Origin: an uncultured Clostridia bacterium
GTDB taxonomy: Bacteria; Bacillota; Clostridia; TANB77; CAG-508
Direction: 5' to 3'
NCBI GenBank assembly: GCA_934120045.1
Contig: CAKOTF010000017.1
Location: 1 to 20,887 of the forward strand
Length of the DNA: 20,887 bases
Below, piece after piece: positions 5,617 through 13,848 of this stretch. Every line of letters begins with the position of its first letter. Position 1 is the first letter of the stretch. The notes below the pieces were generated by a model, which was given only the letters and a program-made list of their open reading frames with translations, made no database searches and was not told the DNA's origin. Position numbers and translations under genes: made by a program.

Positions 5617-6933
5617 TTACATCAAATGCACTAAAAATATCTTTGCTAAACTCAAAAAAATAAAAAATCCCAATACATCAGTAGCAGTTGTCAAAAATAT
5701 TGAAGAAGACAACGCTGGATCAATTTTTAACTTTTGCAAAATTAATGGAATCAATATTCCAGACACACCTGAAATTATCAAATTTGCGACCATTGCTAAA
5801 AAAGCAATAATTCCCAAATAATAATTTTCATACATTATTGAAACAATTCCACTTGTTACAATTCCTATAACTGCCCCATCTATAACTCCAAGCAATATTT
5901 CTTTTCCAAGTAAATGCCAAGAATCTTTTAAGCTAACCTTTCCCATTGCAATATTTCTAATTATAATAGAAATAGTTTGTGTTCCTGCATTTCCACCCAT
6001 ACCTGTAATAATTGACATTATAGATGATAATGCTACAACTTGTGCAATTGTAGATTCAAAAACTTTTATTGTTGCAGATGCTAAAAATGCTGTTAACAAA
6101 TTTACAAGTAACCATGGAAGTCTTAATTTTATAGATTCCCATAATGTACTATCTAATGTTTCTTCTTTTGCAACACCACCCATTTTTAACAAATCTTCTG
6201 TGTGTTCTTCAACTATTACATCAACTATATCATCAATTGTTATAATTCCAAGCATCGCTTTTTTCTTATTTAAAACTGGTATTGCAGTCAAATCATATTT
6301 TGAAACTATTAAAGCAACTTCCTCTTGGTCTGTTTCTGGATCAACATATACAAAATGCTCATTTGTTATTTCTTCTAATTTTTCATTTTCTGGGGCAACT
6401 AATATATCTCTTAATTGTGCTGTTCCTATTAATTCTTTTTTTCTATTTACAACAAAAATTGTATCAATTAACTCTGTTTTTGGTGCTATTTCTTTTATCT
6501 TTTTTATTGCATCTTCTATTGGAAGATTAGCATTAAGAGCTATATATTCTGTTGTCATAATACCACCAGCACAATCATCTTTATACCCTAAGAGTTCTTT
6601 AATAACAGCTCTATCTCCACTTTTCATCAAATTAATCAATTCTTTAGATTTTCCAACATTCATTTCTCCTAAAATATCTACAATATCATCTTTTGACATA
6701 TAGCTAAATACTTTTAAGATTTTCTTATTATCTAAAAACTTTAATATTCTAAGCTGTGTATCTAATTCAGCTTCTTCTAATATTCCAGCTAATTCTTCCT
6801 CTGTTGGTTTCTTTAAAAATTCTTCTAATTCGTCATCATCATATTCAGATAGCTTTAAAGCTAGATCAACAGCAGTAATGTCGTCTAGCTCTTCTAAGTT
6901 CTCTAAATCATTATTTTCGTTTCCTTCAATCAC
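5617..6933 (-). CDS. mgtE: Magnesium transporter MgtE
   Basis: 438 residues, normal for MgtE. An acidic helical N-domain (about 1-130) and a CBS pair (about 130-255, with MTTEYIALNAN and VDVIVEEHTEDLL leading to the plug helix) precede about five membrane helices (about 275-435). These carry the pore signature GMGGNAGTQT and the C-terminal DPALSSSIFLTTATD block. In this family Mg2+ bound to the cytosolic domains closes the channel, so import falls when Mg2+ is plentiful. The start is GTG at 6931-6933; the sequence GTGA overlaps the dxs stop (TGA) by 4 nt with GGGGTG upstream, indicating translational coupling. No M-box riboswitch is seen. The transcript ends at the 5560-5605 hairpin. Confidence 0.95.
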   Translation of the reverse strand: MIEGNENNDLENLEELDDITAVDLALKLSEYDDDELEEFLKKPTEEELAGILEEAELDTQLRILKFLDNKKILKVFSYMSKDDIVDILGEMNVGKSKELINLMKSGDRAVIKELLGYKDDCAGGIMTTEYIALNANLPIEDAIKKIKEIAPKTELIDTIFVVNRKKELIGTAQLRDILVAPENEKLEEITNEHFVYVDPETDQEEVALIVSKYDLTAIPVLNKKKAMLGIITIDDIVDVIVEEHTEDLLKMGGVAKEETLDSTLWESIKLRLPWLLVNLLTAFLASATIKVFESTIAQVVALSSIMSIITGMGGNAGTQTISIIIRNIAMGKVSLKDSWHLLGKEILLGVIDGAVIGIVTSGIVSIMYENYYLGIIAFLAMVANLIISGVSGILIPLILQKLKIDPALSSSIFLTTATDVLGFFIFLSLAKIFLVHLM

Positions 6934-8858
6934 GATTTATTCACCCCATTTATTATATTTTCTTCATCTAACCCATATATTTTTTCAAGTTCATCAACAC
7001 TTCCATGTTTTATGAATTCATCAGGATATGCATAACTTTTTATTTTTACTCCTTGTAAATTATTATTTACAATTACTTCTTTTACTGCTGTGGCTAATCC
7101 ATTTATAATAGTTCCATCTTCTATTGTTATTACATTTTTTGTTTTCTTAATACTTTCAATTATTGTATTATCATCTAATGGTTTCAAAAATCTTGCATTT
7201 ATAACTTCAACATCCATTTTTTCTTGTAGTCTTTGTCCTATATCCATCGCTCTTGCAACCATTTTTCCAATTGCTATTATTGTTACTCTTTCTCTTTGTG
7301 TCTTGTTATTAAATACTTTATCTCCAATCTTTTGTAATATCTTGGTTTTATTTGATTTTTCTTCATCTATAATTTTCTTTAAAACTTCTGCTTTTCCTAA
7401 TTCGATATTTTCATGTCTTTCAAATTTTATTTTTGAATCTTCTCCTCCACGAGGATATCTAATAATTACTGGCTTGTTTAATTTTACTGCAAATTCTAAC
7501 ATATCTTCTAATTCTTTAAAATCTTTTGGTGCCATTATTGTTAAATTAGGAACAAGTCTAAAAAATGCCATGTCTAATGTTCCTTGATGTGTTTCTCCAT
7601 CTGCTCCAACACATCCAGCTCTATCTACACACATAATTACTGGCAAATTTTGCATCGCAACATCATGTATAACTTGATCATATGCTCTTTGATAAAATGA
7701 TGAATATATTGGTATTACAGGTATCATTCCTTCTTTTGCCATTCCTGCAGACATTGTTATAGCATGTTGTTCTGCAATTCCTACATCAAAAAATCTTTTT
7801 GGAAATTCTTTTTGGAATTCTCTAAGTCCTGTTCCATCTTTCATTGATGCTGTAACAGAAACTATTTTTTCATTTTCTCTTGCTAGTTTTACCAATTTTT
7901 CTCCAAATATTTTAGAATAGTCTGCTTTTTTCGCTTTTTTTAGTTCTCCTGTTTCTATGTTAAATGGAGATGTTGCATGAAATCTATCTGGATTTTTTTC
8001 TGCTATTTTATATCCTTTTCCTTTTTTAGTTAATACATGTATTAAAACTGGTCCTTCTATTTCTTTACTTAGTTTTAATATACTTTCTAATTTTTCAATA
8101 TTATGTCCATCAACAGGTCCTAAATATGTAAAACCTATATCTTCAAAATACATTCCTCTTATTACTAATTGTTTACATGCTCTTTTAAATCTCTGAATAA
8201 TTCTTACTAATTTATTTCCTACAACTGGTAATTTATTTAATTTGTTTTTTATTAATTTATTTGTTCGAGTATATAATTTTTTGGTTCTTAATGTACTTAA
8301 AAATTGATTTATCCCACCTATATTTTTGGCAATACTCATTTCATTATCATTTAATATAACTGTTAAATTACAATTACTACATCCTGCATCATTTAATGCT
8401 TCTAATGCCATTCCACCTGTTAAGGCACCATCACCAATTACTGCTATACAAGAATTCTTTTTTCCCTGTAAATCTCTTGCTCTAGCCATTCCTAATGCTG
8501 CTGAAATTGATGTACTACTATGTCCTGTATTAAAACAATCTGCATCTGATTCATTGCTTTTAGGAAAACCTGCAATTCCATTTAGTTTTCTTATATTTTT
8601 TAATTCTTCTCTTCTTCCAGTTATAATTTTATGTACATAACTTTGATGTCCTACATCCCATACTATTTTGTCTTCTGGAACATTAAATACGGAGTGTAGT
8701 GCTATTGTTAGTTCTACCACTCCTAAATTTGAGGCTAGATGTCCTCCATTTTCTGAAACTACATCTAATATATATTTTCTTATTTCTTCTGCTAATTGTT
8801 TCTTTTCTTTTTCATTTAATTTTTTTAAATCTTGTGGTGAATTGATTTGTTCTAACAT
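6930..8858 (-). CDS. dxs: 1-deoxy-D-xylulose-5-phosphate synthase
   Basis: 642 residues. This thiamine-diphosphate enzyme joins pyruvate and glyceraldehyde-3-phosphate in the first step of the MEP isoprenoid pathway (also feeding thiamine and pyridoxal synthesis). Visible blocks are DVGHQSYVHKIITGR (68-82), the ThDP/Mg motif GDGALTGGMALEALN (142-156) closing with NDNEMSI (170-176), the catalytic-glutamate region DVGIAEQHAI, and the transketolase C-domain with EDGTIINGLA. A stretch near residues 500-530 (ILQKIGDKVFNN) is longer than in many homologues and may be a small loop insertion. ATG at 8856-8858 follows AGAAGGTAATAAC. It lies 76 nt downstream of the glycosyltransferase gene and overlaps mgtE by 4 nt, so the three are probably co-transcribed. 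Confidence 0.97.
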   Translation of the reverse strand: MLEQINSPQDLKKLNEKEKKQLAEEIRKYILDVVSENGGHLASNLGVVELTIALHSVFNVPEDKIVWDVGHQSYVHKIITGRREELKNIRKLNGIAGFPKSNESDADCFNTGHSSTSISAALGMARARDLQGKKNSCIAVIGDGALTGGMALEALNDAGCSNCNLTVILNDNEMSIAKNIGGINQFLSTLRTKKLYTRTNKLIKNKLNKLPVVGNKLVRIIQRFKRACKQLVIRGMYFEDIGFTYLGPVDGHNIEKLESILKLSKEIEGPVLIHVLTKKGKGYKIAEKNPDRFHATSPFNIETGELKKAKKADYSKIFGEKLVKLARENEKIVSVTASMKDGTGLREFQKEFPKRFFDVGIAEQHAITMSAGMAKEGMIPVIPIYSSFYQRAYDQVIHDVAMQNLPVIMCVDRAGCVGADGETHQGTLDMAFFRLVPNLTIMAPKDFKELEDMLEFAVKLNKPVIIRYPRGGEDSKIKFERHENIELGKAEVLKKIIDEEKSNKTKILQKIGDKVFNNKTQRERVTIIAIGKMVARAMDIGQRLQEKMDVEVINARFLKPLDDNTIIESIKKTKNVITIEDGTIINGLATAVKEVIVNNNLQGVKIKSYAYPDEFIKHGSVDELEKIYGLDEENIINGVNKS

Positions 8859-8934
8859 GTTATTACCTTCTTTATTGTATAATAAGTATTAATTCCCAAA
8901 TATTTTACCACAATTTGTCGTTTCTTGCAATACA

Positions 8935-9654
8935 TTAATCTTTATTATCTTCTACTGCATTACTTTCGTTTAGTATTTCTTCTTTTTCTTTTGCTGTAAT
9001 GAATTCATATCTTACCATTTTATCTAATACTTGATTTTGTCTTTTTTTGGCTAAATCTAAATGTTTTGTTGGACAATATGCTGATGGAGCATTTGGAATT
9101 CCAGCCAACATGCTTGATTCATTTCTATTCATATCTTTTGGTTCTTTTTTATAATATCCTCTTGATGCTTCTGCTACACAATAATATCCATCTCCAAAAT
9201 AACTTGTATTTAAATATAATTCCAATATTGTATCTTTATTTAAATTTTTTTCTAAATCATATGCCATAAATATTTCAGCTATTTTTCTTAATGCTGATTT
9301 TTCTTGTGTGAAATATATATTTTTGGCAAGTTGCTGTGTTATTGTACTTCCACCTTCTCTTAATTCTTTTGCTTTTATATTTGAATATACAGCTCTTGCT
9401 AATGCAATTGGGTCTATTGCACCATGTTCATAAAATCTCCTATCTTCTACTGCAATTACTGCATCTTTATAAAACTCAGACATATCTTCAAGTTTTGTAT
9501 AGTTTTCATCTGATTTTATTTCTGCAACTTTATCTGATATACTGATTTTTTCAAGTGCTTGTTTATATAATTCATGTCCTTTATATAAAAATCCTGCTAC
9601 TATAAATATTATGATTAATAGTATAATTATTAATATTCTTTTTATTACTTTCAT
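8935..9654 (-). CDS. mtgA: Monofunctional peptidoglycan glycosyltransferase (GT51)
   Basis: 239 residues. One N-terminal membrane helix (about 6-23) and a GT51 domain that polymerises lipid II into glycan strands outside the membrane. The family motifs are present in order: AVEDRRFYEHGAID (catalytic Glu70), GGSTITQQLAKN (101-112), RKIAEIFMAYDLEK (123-136) and ELYLNTSYFGDGYY. There is no transpeptidase domain, so it is the monofunctional type. The ATG at 9652-9654 is chosen because GGGTGATGA lies right before it; the longer frame, which begins near 9750, has no ribosome site. The gene symbol is by family likeness. It is the first gene of a likely mtgA-dxs-mgtE unit. Confidence 0.92.
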   Translation of the reverse strand: MKVIKRILIIILLIIIFIVAGFLYKGHELYKQALEKISISDKVAEIKSDENYTKLEDMSEFYKDAVIAVEDRRFYEHGAIDPIALARAVYSNIKAKELREGGSTITQQLAKNIYFTQEKSALRKIAEIFMAYDLEKNLNKDTILELYLNTSYFGDGYYCVAEASRGYYKKEPKDMNRNESSMLAGIPNAPSAYCPTKHLDLAKKRQNQVLDKMVRYEFITAKEKEEILNESNAVEDNKD

Positions 9655-9715
9655 TTCATCACCCTTTTGTTGTATTCGAAAAATAATATCTTTCGACACA
9701 AATTTATCTATTTTT

Positions 9716-9744
9716 ATTTTACTACATTTAATGTGACAAAACAA
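9716..9744 (-). promoter_or_regulatory. Candidate promoter of the glycosyltransferase-dxs-mgtE unit
   Basis: On the minus strand, TTGTTT (9739-9744), 17 nt, TAAAAT (9716-9721). The -10 is good and the -35 matches only the TTG. It lies just after the terminator at 9779-9831, where an independent promoter is expected. Confidence 0.4.
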
Positions 9745-9778
9745 TGACATTTATATTAATTTTTTATTAAATAAAAAA

Positions 9779-9831
9779 GCGAGCCTAAGATTTTCTATCA
9801 AATGAAAATTTTAAGAAAATCTAAGGCTCGC
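9779..9831 (-). terminator. Strong intrinsic terminator
   Basis: An 18-bp stem with one mismatch (GCGAGCCTAAGATTTTCT at 9779-9796 against 9814-9831). On the minus strand TTTTTTATTT follows. It is the last and strongest of several hairpins downstream of the SleB-type gene. Confidence 0.85.
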
Positions 9832-9848
9832 CATATTTATCTAGTACA

Positions 9849-9875
9849 GAAAGTTCTCCTACAAGGAGAACTTTC
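9849..9875. other. Perfect 12-bp hairpin with 3-nt loop
   Basis: GAAAGTTCTCCT, ACA, AGGAGAACTTTC. It has no T-tract on either strand. On the minus strand the segment CTTTCTGTAC can alternatively pair with GTACAAGAAAG near 9919-9929, giving two competing folds. Confidence 0.6.
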
Positions 9876-9886
9876 CTACTATATAA

Positions 9887-9922
9887 AAAGGCTTAAATTG
9901 TTTTTACACAATCCTCGCCTTT
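9887..9922 (-). terminator. Terminator-like hairpin after the SleB-type gene
   Basis: Stem AAAGGC/GCCTTT with an inner ATTGT/ACAAT helix; TTATAT follows on the minus strand. A smaller hairpin (CATAGTTCT/AGAGCTATG, 9929-9952) precedes it. Together with 9849-9875 and 9779-9831 it makes a four-hairpin 3' region. The roughly 310-bp gap 9655-9967 holds these, the promoter above and nothing else I can support. Confidence 0.6.
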
Positions 9923-9967
9923 CTTGTACATAGCTCTTATTTTAGAACTATGGTGAGTGTATTAGTA

Positions 9968-10882
9968 TTAGCCCCATACTTTATAGAAGATGTGGCCACC
10001 TTTTTGTATTTTGCATCTGATGTTATTTCTTGCTGCCAGTTCAGAAGAACTTGTAAATTCAGGACTATAGAAGTATAGCGCACCTCCTGATCCATATTTT
10101 ACAGGATCCAATCCTAATCTTTTTGCCTCTTTTCTGAGCCAATTTTCTGTAGGATCTTCTCCATTTAGAGCTCTCCGAGCTGCTTCTTTTGTCATATCAG
10201 GCACTTTGGAAAAATCAACTGTTTTTCCACATGCATAGATGTGACCATTTTTAGTGGATGCAAATTGACCTCGTTGCATAATCACTTCCTTTATTGTATT
10301 GGGGAAGATTGAGCTTCCAACTCTGTTAAGAATTGTAGCTGCTGCTGCAACTTGCTGTTCCTCTGTTTGATTGCCTGCCTCTGCATAAGTAATCTCACAA
10401 AGTAGTTCATAATCACTTTCGGAATACAAACAATTTTCTTTCTCAATTTCTGATTCAGCCATAACCTCTTCTTCAACTTGCTTACTTGTTGTTTCTTCCA
10501 GAACGTCTCTTCCTACTTCTTCATTGTAGGAATCTTCGTTTTCTACAAGTTCACTAGCTAATTCAGCCTCATACTCAGAATTATAAGAATCTTCTGATTC
10601 CTTACTTCCAAAAGGAGCAATTTCTTGCTTTTTTCCTAAAAGTTTCTGCTGAATTTCATCTAATGACTCCGGAATTTCAACTTCTTCGAGTTGATTAGAT
10701 TGGCTTTGAATCTCAACAATTGTTTGAGCACGTTTGGCTACTTCTCTTACATTTTGAACTTTAGAGTTTACAAAATTGCAAGAGTTAACTGAAACCATAA
10801 CGCCGATAGCACAACAGACTAATGTTGTTCCATCAAAGTTTCTCCGTTTGTATCTTCTTCGTTTCTTTTGTTCTTTCAACAT
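9968..10882 (-). CDS. SleB-type cell wall hydrolase (Hydrolase_2)
   Basis: 304 residues. A very basic start (KEQKKRRRYKRR) leads into a membrane helix (about 19-36), then an acidic, Glu/Ser-rich spacer (about 60-150). The C-terminal Hydrolase_2 domain (about 155-304, PF07486 type) carries CEITYAEAGNQTEEQQ with the conserved Glu and ATILNRV, RGQFA, WLRKEAKRLG and GALYFYSP. The family is the spore-cortex lytic transglycosylase SleB and its vegetative relatives. With a helix and spacer instead of a peptidoglycan-binding domain, this one may act on the cell wall from the membrane or in spores; which is not decidable here. ATG at 10880-10882 follows AGGAGTG and a near-consensus promoter. Codon use is somewhat less AT-biased than in the neighbours. 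Confidence 0.88.
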   Translation of the reverse strand: MLKEQKKRRRYKRRNFDGTTLVCCAIGVMVSVNSCNFVNSKVQNVREVAKRAQTIVEIQSQSNQLEEVEIPESLDEIQQKLLGKKQEIAPFGSKESEDSYNSEYEAELASELVENEDSYNEEVGRDVLEETTSKQVEEEVMAESEIEKENCLYSESDYELLCEITYAEAGNQTEEQQVAAAATILNRVGSSIFPNTIKEVIMQRGQFASTKNGHIYACGKTVDFSKVPDMTKEAARRALNGEDPTENWLRKEAKRLGLDPVKYGSGGALYFYSPEFTSSSELAARNNIRCKIQKGGHIFYKVWG

Positions 10883-10919
10883 CTTTTACACTCCTAAAAA
10901 AATAGTTTGCCATATATTT

Positions 10920-10948
10920 ATTATACTACTTTTGGGTATCGCTTTCAA
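10920..10948 (-). promoter_or_regulatory. Sigma-A-type promoter of the SleB-like gene
   Basis: TTGAAA (10943-10948), 17-nt spacer, TATAAT (10920-10925). Transcription would start near 10913, about 30 nt before the ATG. A vegetative-type promoter argues against strictly spore-specific expression. Confidence 0.75.
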
Positions 10949-10980
10949 GTACTTTTTGGAATAAAATGTAAAAACAAAAA

Positions 10981-11003
10981 TAGCAACCTAACCAAAATTG
11001 CTA
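10981..11003 (-). terminator. Terminator of tyrS
   Basis: TAGCAA/TTGCTA stem with a 11-nt loop. On the minus strand TTTTTGTTTTTAC follows, 20 nt past the tyrS stop. Confidence 0.75.
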
Positions 11004-11022
11004 CTTTTATCTAATTACATTA

Positions 11023-12249
11023 TTATTTTTTCTTTCCTACATAATAATTCTTCTTTCCTCTTTTTATGATAACATATGTATTATCTATAAACATGTCTGC
11101 TGATATTATTTGATTAATATCTGTTATTTTGTTTCCGTTTAAAGATACTGCTCCACTTGTTATAAACTCTCTTGCTTCTCTTTTACTTGATGCTGCACCT
11201 ACTGATATTACCATATCAACTATACTTATGTCAGCATTAACTTCTTTCATATCTTGCTCATCAAATAAATCTGCAATATCTTGTTTTGTTAAATCTTCAA
11301 ATTTATTATTAAATAAGCTTTGTGCTAATTTTTCGGCTCTTTCATATTCTTCTTTTCCATGTAAAAATGTTATTATTTCACGTGCTAAAGCTTTATGTGC
11401 TTCTCTTAATTCTGGATGTTCATTATTTTTTCTTTCATATTCTTCAATTTCTTCTTTTGAAAGAAATGTATATATTTTTAAATAATTTATTACCATTGAA
11501 TCTTCTACATTTACAAAAAATTGATATAATTTGTAACTTGATGTTTTTGTTTTATCTAACCATAAAGCATTTCCTTCACTTTTTCCAAATTTCTTTCCTT
11601 GTGAATCTGTAACTAATGGCATTGTAAATCCATATACTTCATCACCTGTTGATTTTCTTATTAAATCAATTCCTGCTGTAATATTTCCCCATTGGTCAGA
11701 TCCAGCACATTGTAAATCTACTCCATTACATTCATGTAAATGTTTGAAGTCTAATGCTTGTAATATCATATATGAAAATTCTGTATATGTAATTCCAGAA
11801 TCTAATCTTCTTCTAATAATATCTTTATCTAACATGTAATTAACATTAAAATATTTTCCATAATCTCTTAAAAAATCTATAACATTGATATCTTGATACC
11901 AATCATTATTATTTACAACTTTAAATCCAAATATATCTTCAACTTGTTTTTTTAGGCATTCAAAATTATGTTTTACTTGTTCTTTACTAATCATTGCTCT
12001 TTCTGTTGTTGGTCTTGGATCTCCTATCATTCCTGTTCCACCACCAACTAATAATATCGGATGATGTCCTGCTTCTTTTAGTCTTTTTGAAATTAAAAAG
12101 CTTGATAAATGTCCTACATGTAAACTATCTGCTGTTGGATCTGTTCCTATATAAAATGTTAATCCACCTTGGTTTAATTTTTCTTCTAATTCTGGACTTG
12201 ATATATCTTTTATTAGTCCTCTCCATTTTAAATCTTCTACTAATGTCAT
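11023..12249 (-). CDS. tyrS: Tyrosyl-tRNA synthetase
   Basis: 408 residues. A class I synthetase that charges tRNA-Tyr with tyrosine. Visible are the HIGH box as HVGH (44-47) within TDPTADSLHVGH, the tyrosine pocket and GSDQWGN block, the KMSKS loop as KFGKS followed by EGNALWLD, and a C-terminal S4 RNA-binding domain (about 345-405, with AREFITSGAVSLNG). ATG at 12247-12249 follows GAGGAG. It is transcribed alone from a consensus promoter and closed by its own terminator. No T-box leader is present; the leader is only about 35 nt. Confidence 0.97.
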   Translation of the reverse strand: MTLVEDLKWRGLIKDISSPELEEKLNQGGLTFYIGTDPTADSLHVGHLSSFLISKRLKEAGHHPILLVGGGTGMIGDPRPTTERAMISKEQVKHNFECLKKQVEDIFGFKVVNNNDWYQDINVIDFLRDYGKYFNVNYMLDKDIIRRRLDSGITYTEFSYMILQALDFKHLHECNGVDLQCAGSDQWGNITAGIDLIRKSTGDEVYGFTMPLVTDSQGKKFGKSEGNALWLDKTKTSSYKLYQFFVNVEDSMVINYLKIYTFLSKEEIEEYERKNNEHPELREAHKALAREIITFLHGKEEYERAEKLAQSLFNNKFEDLTKQDIADLFDEQDMKEVNADISIVDMVISVGAASSKREAREFITSGAVSLNGNKITDINQIISADMFIDNTYVIIKRGKKNYYVGKKK

Positions 12250-12287
12250 CTTATTTCTCCTCTATATTTTTGCTTTTCTATTGTGAA

Positions 12288-12317
12288 ATTATATCACTTT
12301 ATTAGATAAAATGTCAA
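12288..12317 (-). promoter_or_regulatory. Consensus promoter of tyrS
   Basis: TTGACA (12312-12317), 18-nt spacer, TATAAT (12288-12293); both hexamers are perfect. Confidence 0.85.
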
Positions 12318-12330
12318 TACAAATCATAAT

Positions 12331-12375
12331 AAAGCCAAGAGAAGCAAGATATTACTTCTCGCTCCTCCTGGCTTT
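12331..12375 (-). terminator. Terminator of the 12405-12812 gene
   Basis: A 15-bp stem with two G-U pairs in RNA (12331-12345 with 12361-12375) and a 15-nt loop. Only a broken T-tract (ATTATGATTTG) follows on the minus strand, so efficiency may be moderate. Confidence 0.6.
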
Positions 12376-12404
12376 TGCTATCTTTCCTGATTTACAATTA
12401 AAGA

Positions 12405-12812
12405 TTAATCGTCCAAATACTCAAGAACATAGATATATTTAATGTTCTCACTACGCAAAGGCAAATTATAGCGAACAACTCCACGACTGTCATAGATTAC
12501 AGTAATAATACTCTCCACCCCTTTACATTTATCTGCATTAAACAGATCAAAGGGATAAATTGTATATGCTACTTTATCTAACAACATGGAACCATGCGTG
12601 ATTACCATACAAGTTCCATCATCAGCGGTGTACCCTTCTGTGTAGTATTTGCACAATCCTTTCTTAGAAATTTTGTGCATAACTTCAGACTTGAATACAA
12701 ATGCTACATTGCCCCCAACTTGCTCGAGTACTCTCGAAATTTCGTCTTTAAAGTTATTGCAATTTACTTTCAAAGACCGAAATTCAACATTTTCTCTTAA
12801 TTGCAGTTTCAT
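12405..12812 (-). CDS. Hypothetical protein, 135 residues
   Basis: Not recognised. A soluble, mixed alpha/beta-looking protein without signal peptide or membrane helix. It starts MKLQLRENVEFRSL and ends with VLEYLDD; a central TADDGTCMVITHG segment stands out but matches no motif I know. A very good ribosome site (AAGGAGG) precedes ATG at 12810-12812, and its own terminator follows. Together with the next two genes it has a less AT-biased composition than tyrS and the dehydrogenase on either side, suggesting acquired DNA. It is probably real, given the start context, full-length frame and flanking signals. Confidence 0.7.
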   Translation of the reverse strand: MKLQLRENVEFRSLKVNCNNFKDEISRVLEQVGGNVAFVFKSEVMHKISKKGLCKYYTEGYTADDGTCMVITHGSMLLDKVAYTIYPFDLFNADKCKGVESIITVIYDSRGVVRYNLPLRSENIKYIYVLEYLDD

Positions 12813-12882
12813 GGATAAACCTCCTTACATTTCATCGTAATGTAATGTGTTAAAACTAATACTATTTGTACCAGTTATGTTG

Positions 12883-12888
12883 ATTATA
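12883..12888 (-). promoter_or_regulatory. Likely -10 box for the 12405-12812 gene
   Basis: TATAAT on the minus strand, about 70 nt before the start; the -35 region is poor. Confidence 0.4.
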
Positions 12889-12926
12889 ACACGTTTATTT
12901 AAAAAAATCTATAGTTTTATATAAAA

Positions 12927-12971
12927 AATAAGGTTAGAAATACGAAATTTTTCAATATTTCTAGCCTTATT
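12927..12971. terminator. Terminator of the 12978-13738 gene pair
   Basis: A 16-bp stem with one T/C change (AATAAGGTTAGAAATA at 12927-12942 against 12956-12971). A TTTTTT run lies on each side, so it can work in both directions. It starts only a few bases past the stop at 12978. Confidence 0.8.
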
Positions 12972-12977
12972 TTTTAA

Positions 12978-13331
12978 TTAGACTTCTGAATTCACATAAG
13001 CAAATCCATCGGAGTCTGCCGGAGACTTCGGCGCCTGATACCAGATTTCAGAAAAATCATTATTGCTCTTAATCTGGTATACAAATCCCCAATGGCCTTC
13101 TACTTCATTCCAAGCAAACACCATATTGGGTGTCGAAAAGAAATAGTGCTTTCCGTCGTTGTTCTTGTTCAACTTTTTTGCACGAAGAAATTTCTTGAGA
13201 TCGTCAAGATTTACAACGATCATCCAGGATTTCCTTGCATTCAAGTTACACCAGTTCGATACCTGACGTTCCATTTCTTCAACGTCCATTTCAAACCAAC
13301 CAGGGATCCAGCAACTAGCATTCATTGCCAT
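12978..13331 (-). CDS. Hypothetical protein, 117 residues
   Basis: Not recognised. A small soluble protein rich in aromatic residues, especially Trp (CWIPGWFEM, SNWCNL, KSWMIV, FAWNEVEGHWGFVY, EIWYQAP), with no signal peptide or helix span. ATG at 13329-13331 follows AAGGAGA, 20 bp after the stop of the 13352-13738 gene, so the two form an operon ended by the 12927-12971 hairpin. GC is 24/60 at 13021-13080, against 19/60 at 13861-13920. The aromatic-rich strands could suit a small ligand- or protein-binding fold, but this is not evidence of function. Confidence 0.7.
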   Translation of the reverse strand: MAMNASCWIPGWFEMDVEEMERQVSNWCNLNARKSWMIVVNLDDLKKFLRAKKLNKNNDGKHYFFSTPNMVFAWNEVEGHWGFVYQIKSNNDFSEIWYQAPKSPADSDGFAYVNSEV

Positions 13332-13351
13332 AACTATCTTCTCCTTAGTTT

Positions 13352-13738
13352 TTAGAGTGTTAATTCAATCGTTCCTGTGGACTTTTTTACAGATTTGGGA
13401 TTATTATACACATCCTTTCCGTTTATTACGATTCTGAAAATGATATAGAAAAACTTTTCAGAGAAATCAATGTAGTAAAGCTGTGCATGAAAGCCTTCAC
13501 AAGCTCCACAAGCGCAATTAACTGTACCATCAAAAATTATGTCTTCACTAAGTTCTTTGGGTAACAAGTTACAAATTTCCAACTTCTTTTGGTTAACAAA
13601 GTCGTCTAACTCTTTTTTGTTAATAATGAGTTGATGCTCATCATCTGCAAGAAGAGAAATCATTTTGAAAATACTTTTTACATTACCTTGGGCTTTATGC
13701 TCTTTACCCTCATTTGTCGTCACACAAACCATAGCCAT
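13352..13738 (-). CDS. Hypothetical protein, 128 residues
   Basis: Not recognised. It begins MAMVCVTTNEGKEH; the operon partner also starts MAM. A central CACGACEG has three close cysteines (CxCxxC), which could bind a metal or be redox-active, but no family is evident. Soluble, with no signal peptide. ATG at 13736-13738 follows a perfect AAGGAGG; a TGGACA-N17-TATAAT promoter lies upstream at 13806-13834. First gene of a two-gene unit with 12978-13331. Confidence 0.7.
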   Translation of the reverse strand: MAMVCVTTNEGKEHKAQGNVKSIFKMISLLADDEHQLIINKKELDDFVNQKKLEICNLLPKELSEDIIFDGTVNCACGACEGFHAQLYYIDFSEKFFYIIFRIVINGKDVYNNPKSVKKSTGTIELTL

Positions 13739-13769
13739 GTCGCTTTCCTCCTTGATGCCTAATACATAA

Positions 13770-13805
13770 AAAATGCAACACGTGCTTTAGCACATATCGC
13801 ATTTT
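13770..13805 (-). terminator. Terminator of the alcohol dehydrogenase gene
   Basis: AAAATGC/GCATTTT outer stem with an inner GTGC/GCAC helix; TTTTTTATG follows on the minus strand. It abuts the -10 of the next gene's promoter, so its outer arm forms fully only in readthrough transcripts from the dehydrogenase gene. Confidence 0.65.
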
Positions 13806-13834
13806 ATTATAACACATATTATTAATTTTGTCCA
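13806..13834 (-). promoter_or_regulatory. Promoter of the 12978-13738 gene pair
   Basis: TGGACA (13829-13834), 17-nt spacer, TATAAT (13806-13811), located between the dehydrogenase stop and its terminator. Confidence 0.65.
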
Positions 13835-13848
13835 TTATTTTTTATTAA

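Noticed and set aside
9779..9960. 6S, SRP or other housekeeping RNA
   Set aside because: No signature sequence of these RNAs is seen; the structure is several separate hairpins.
12250..12330. T-box riboswitch upstream of tyrS
   Set aside because: The promoter leaves a leader of only about 35 nt, far too short, with no T-box sequence.
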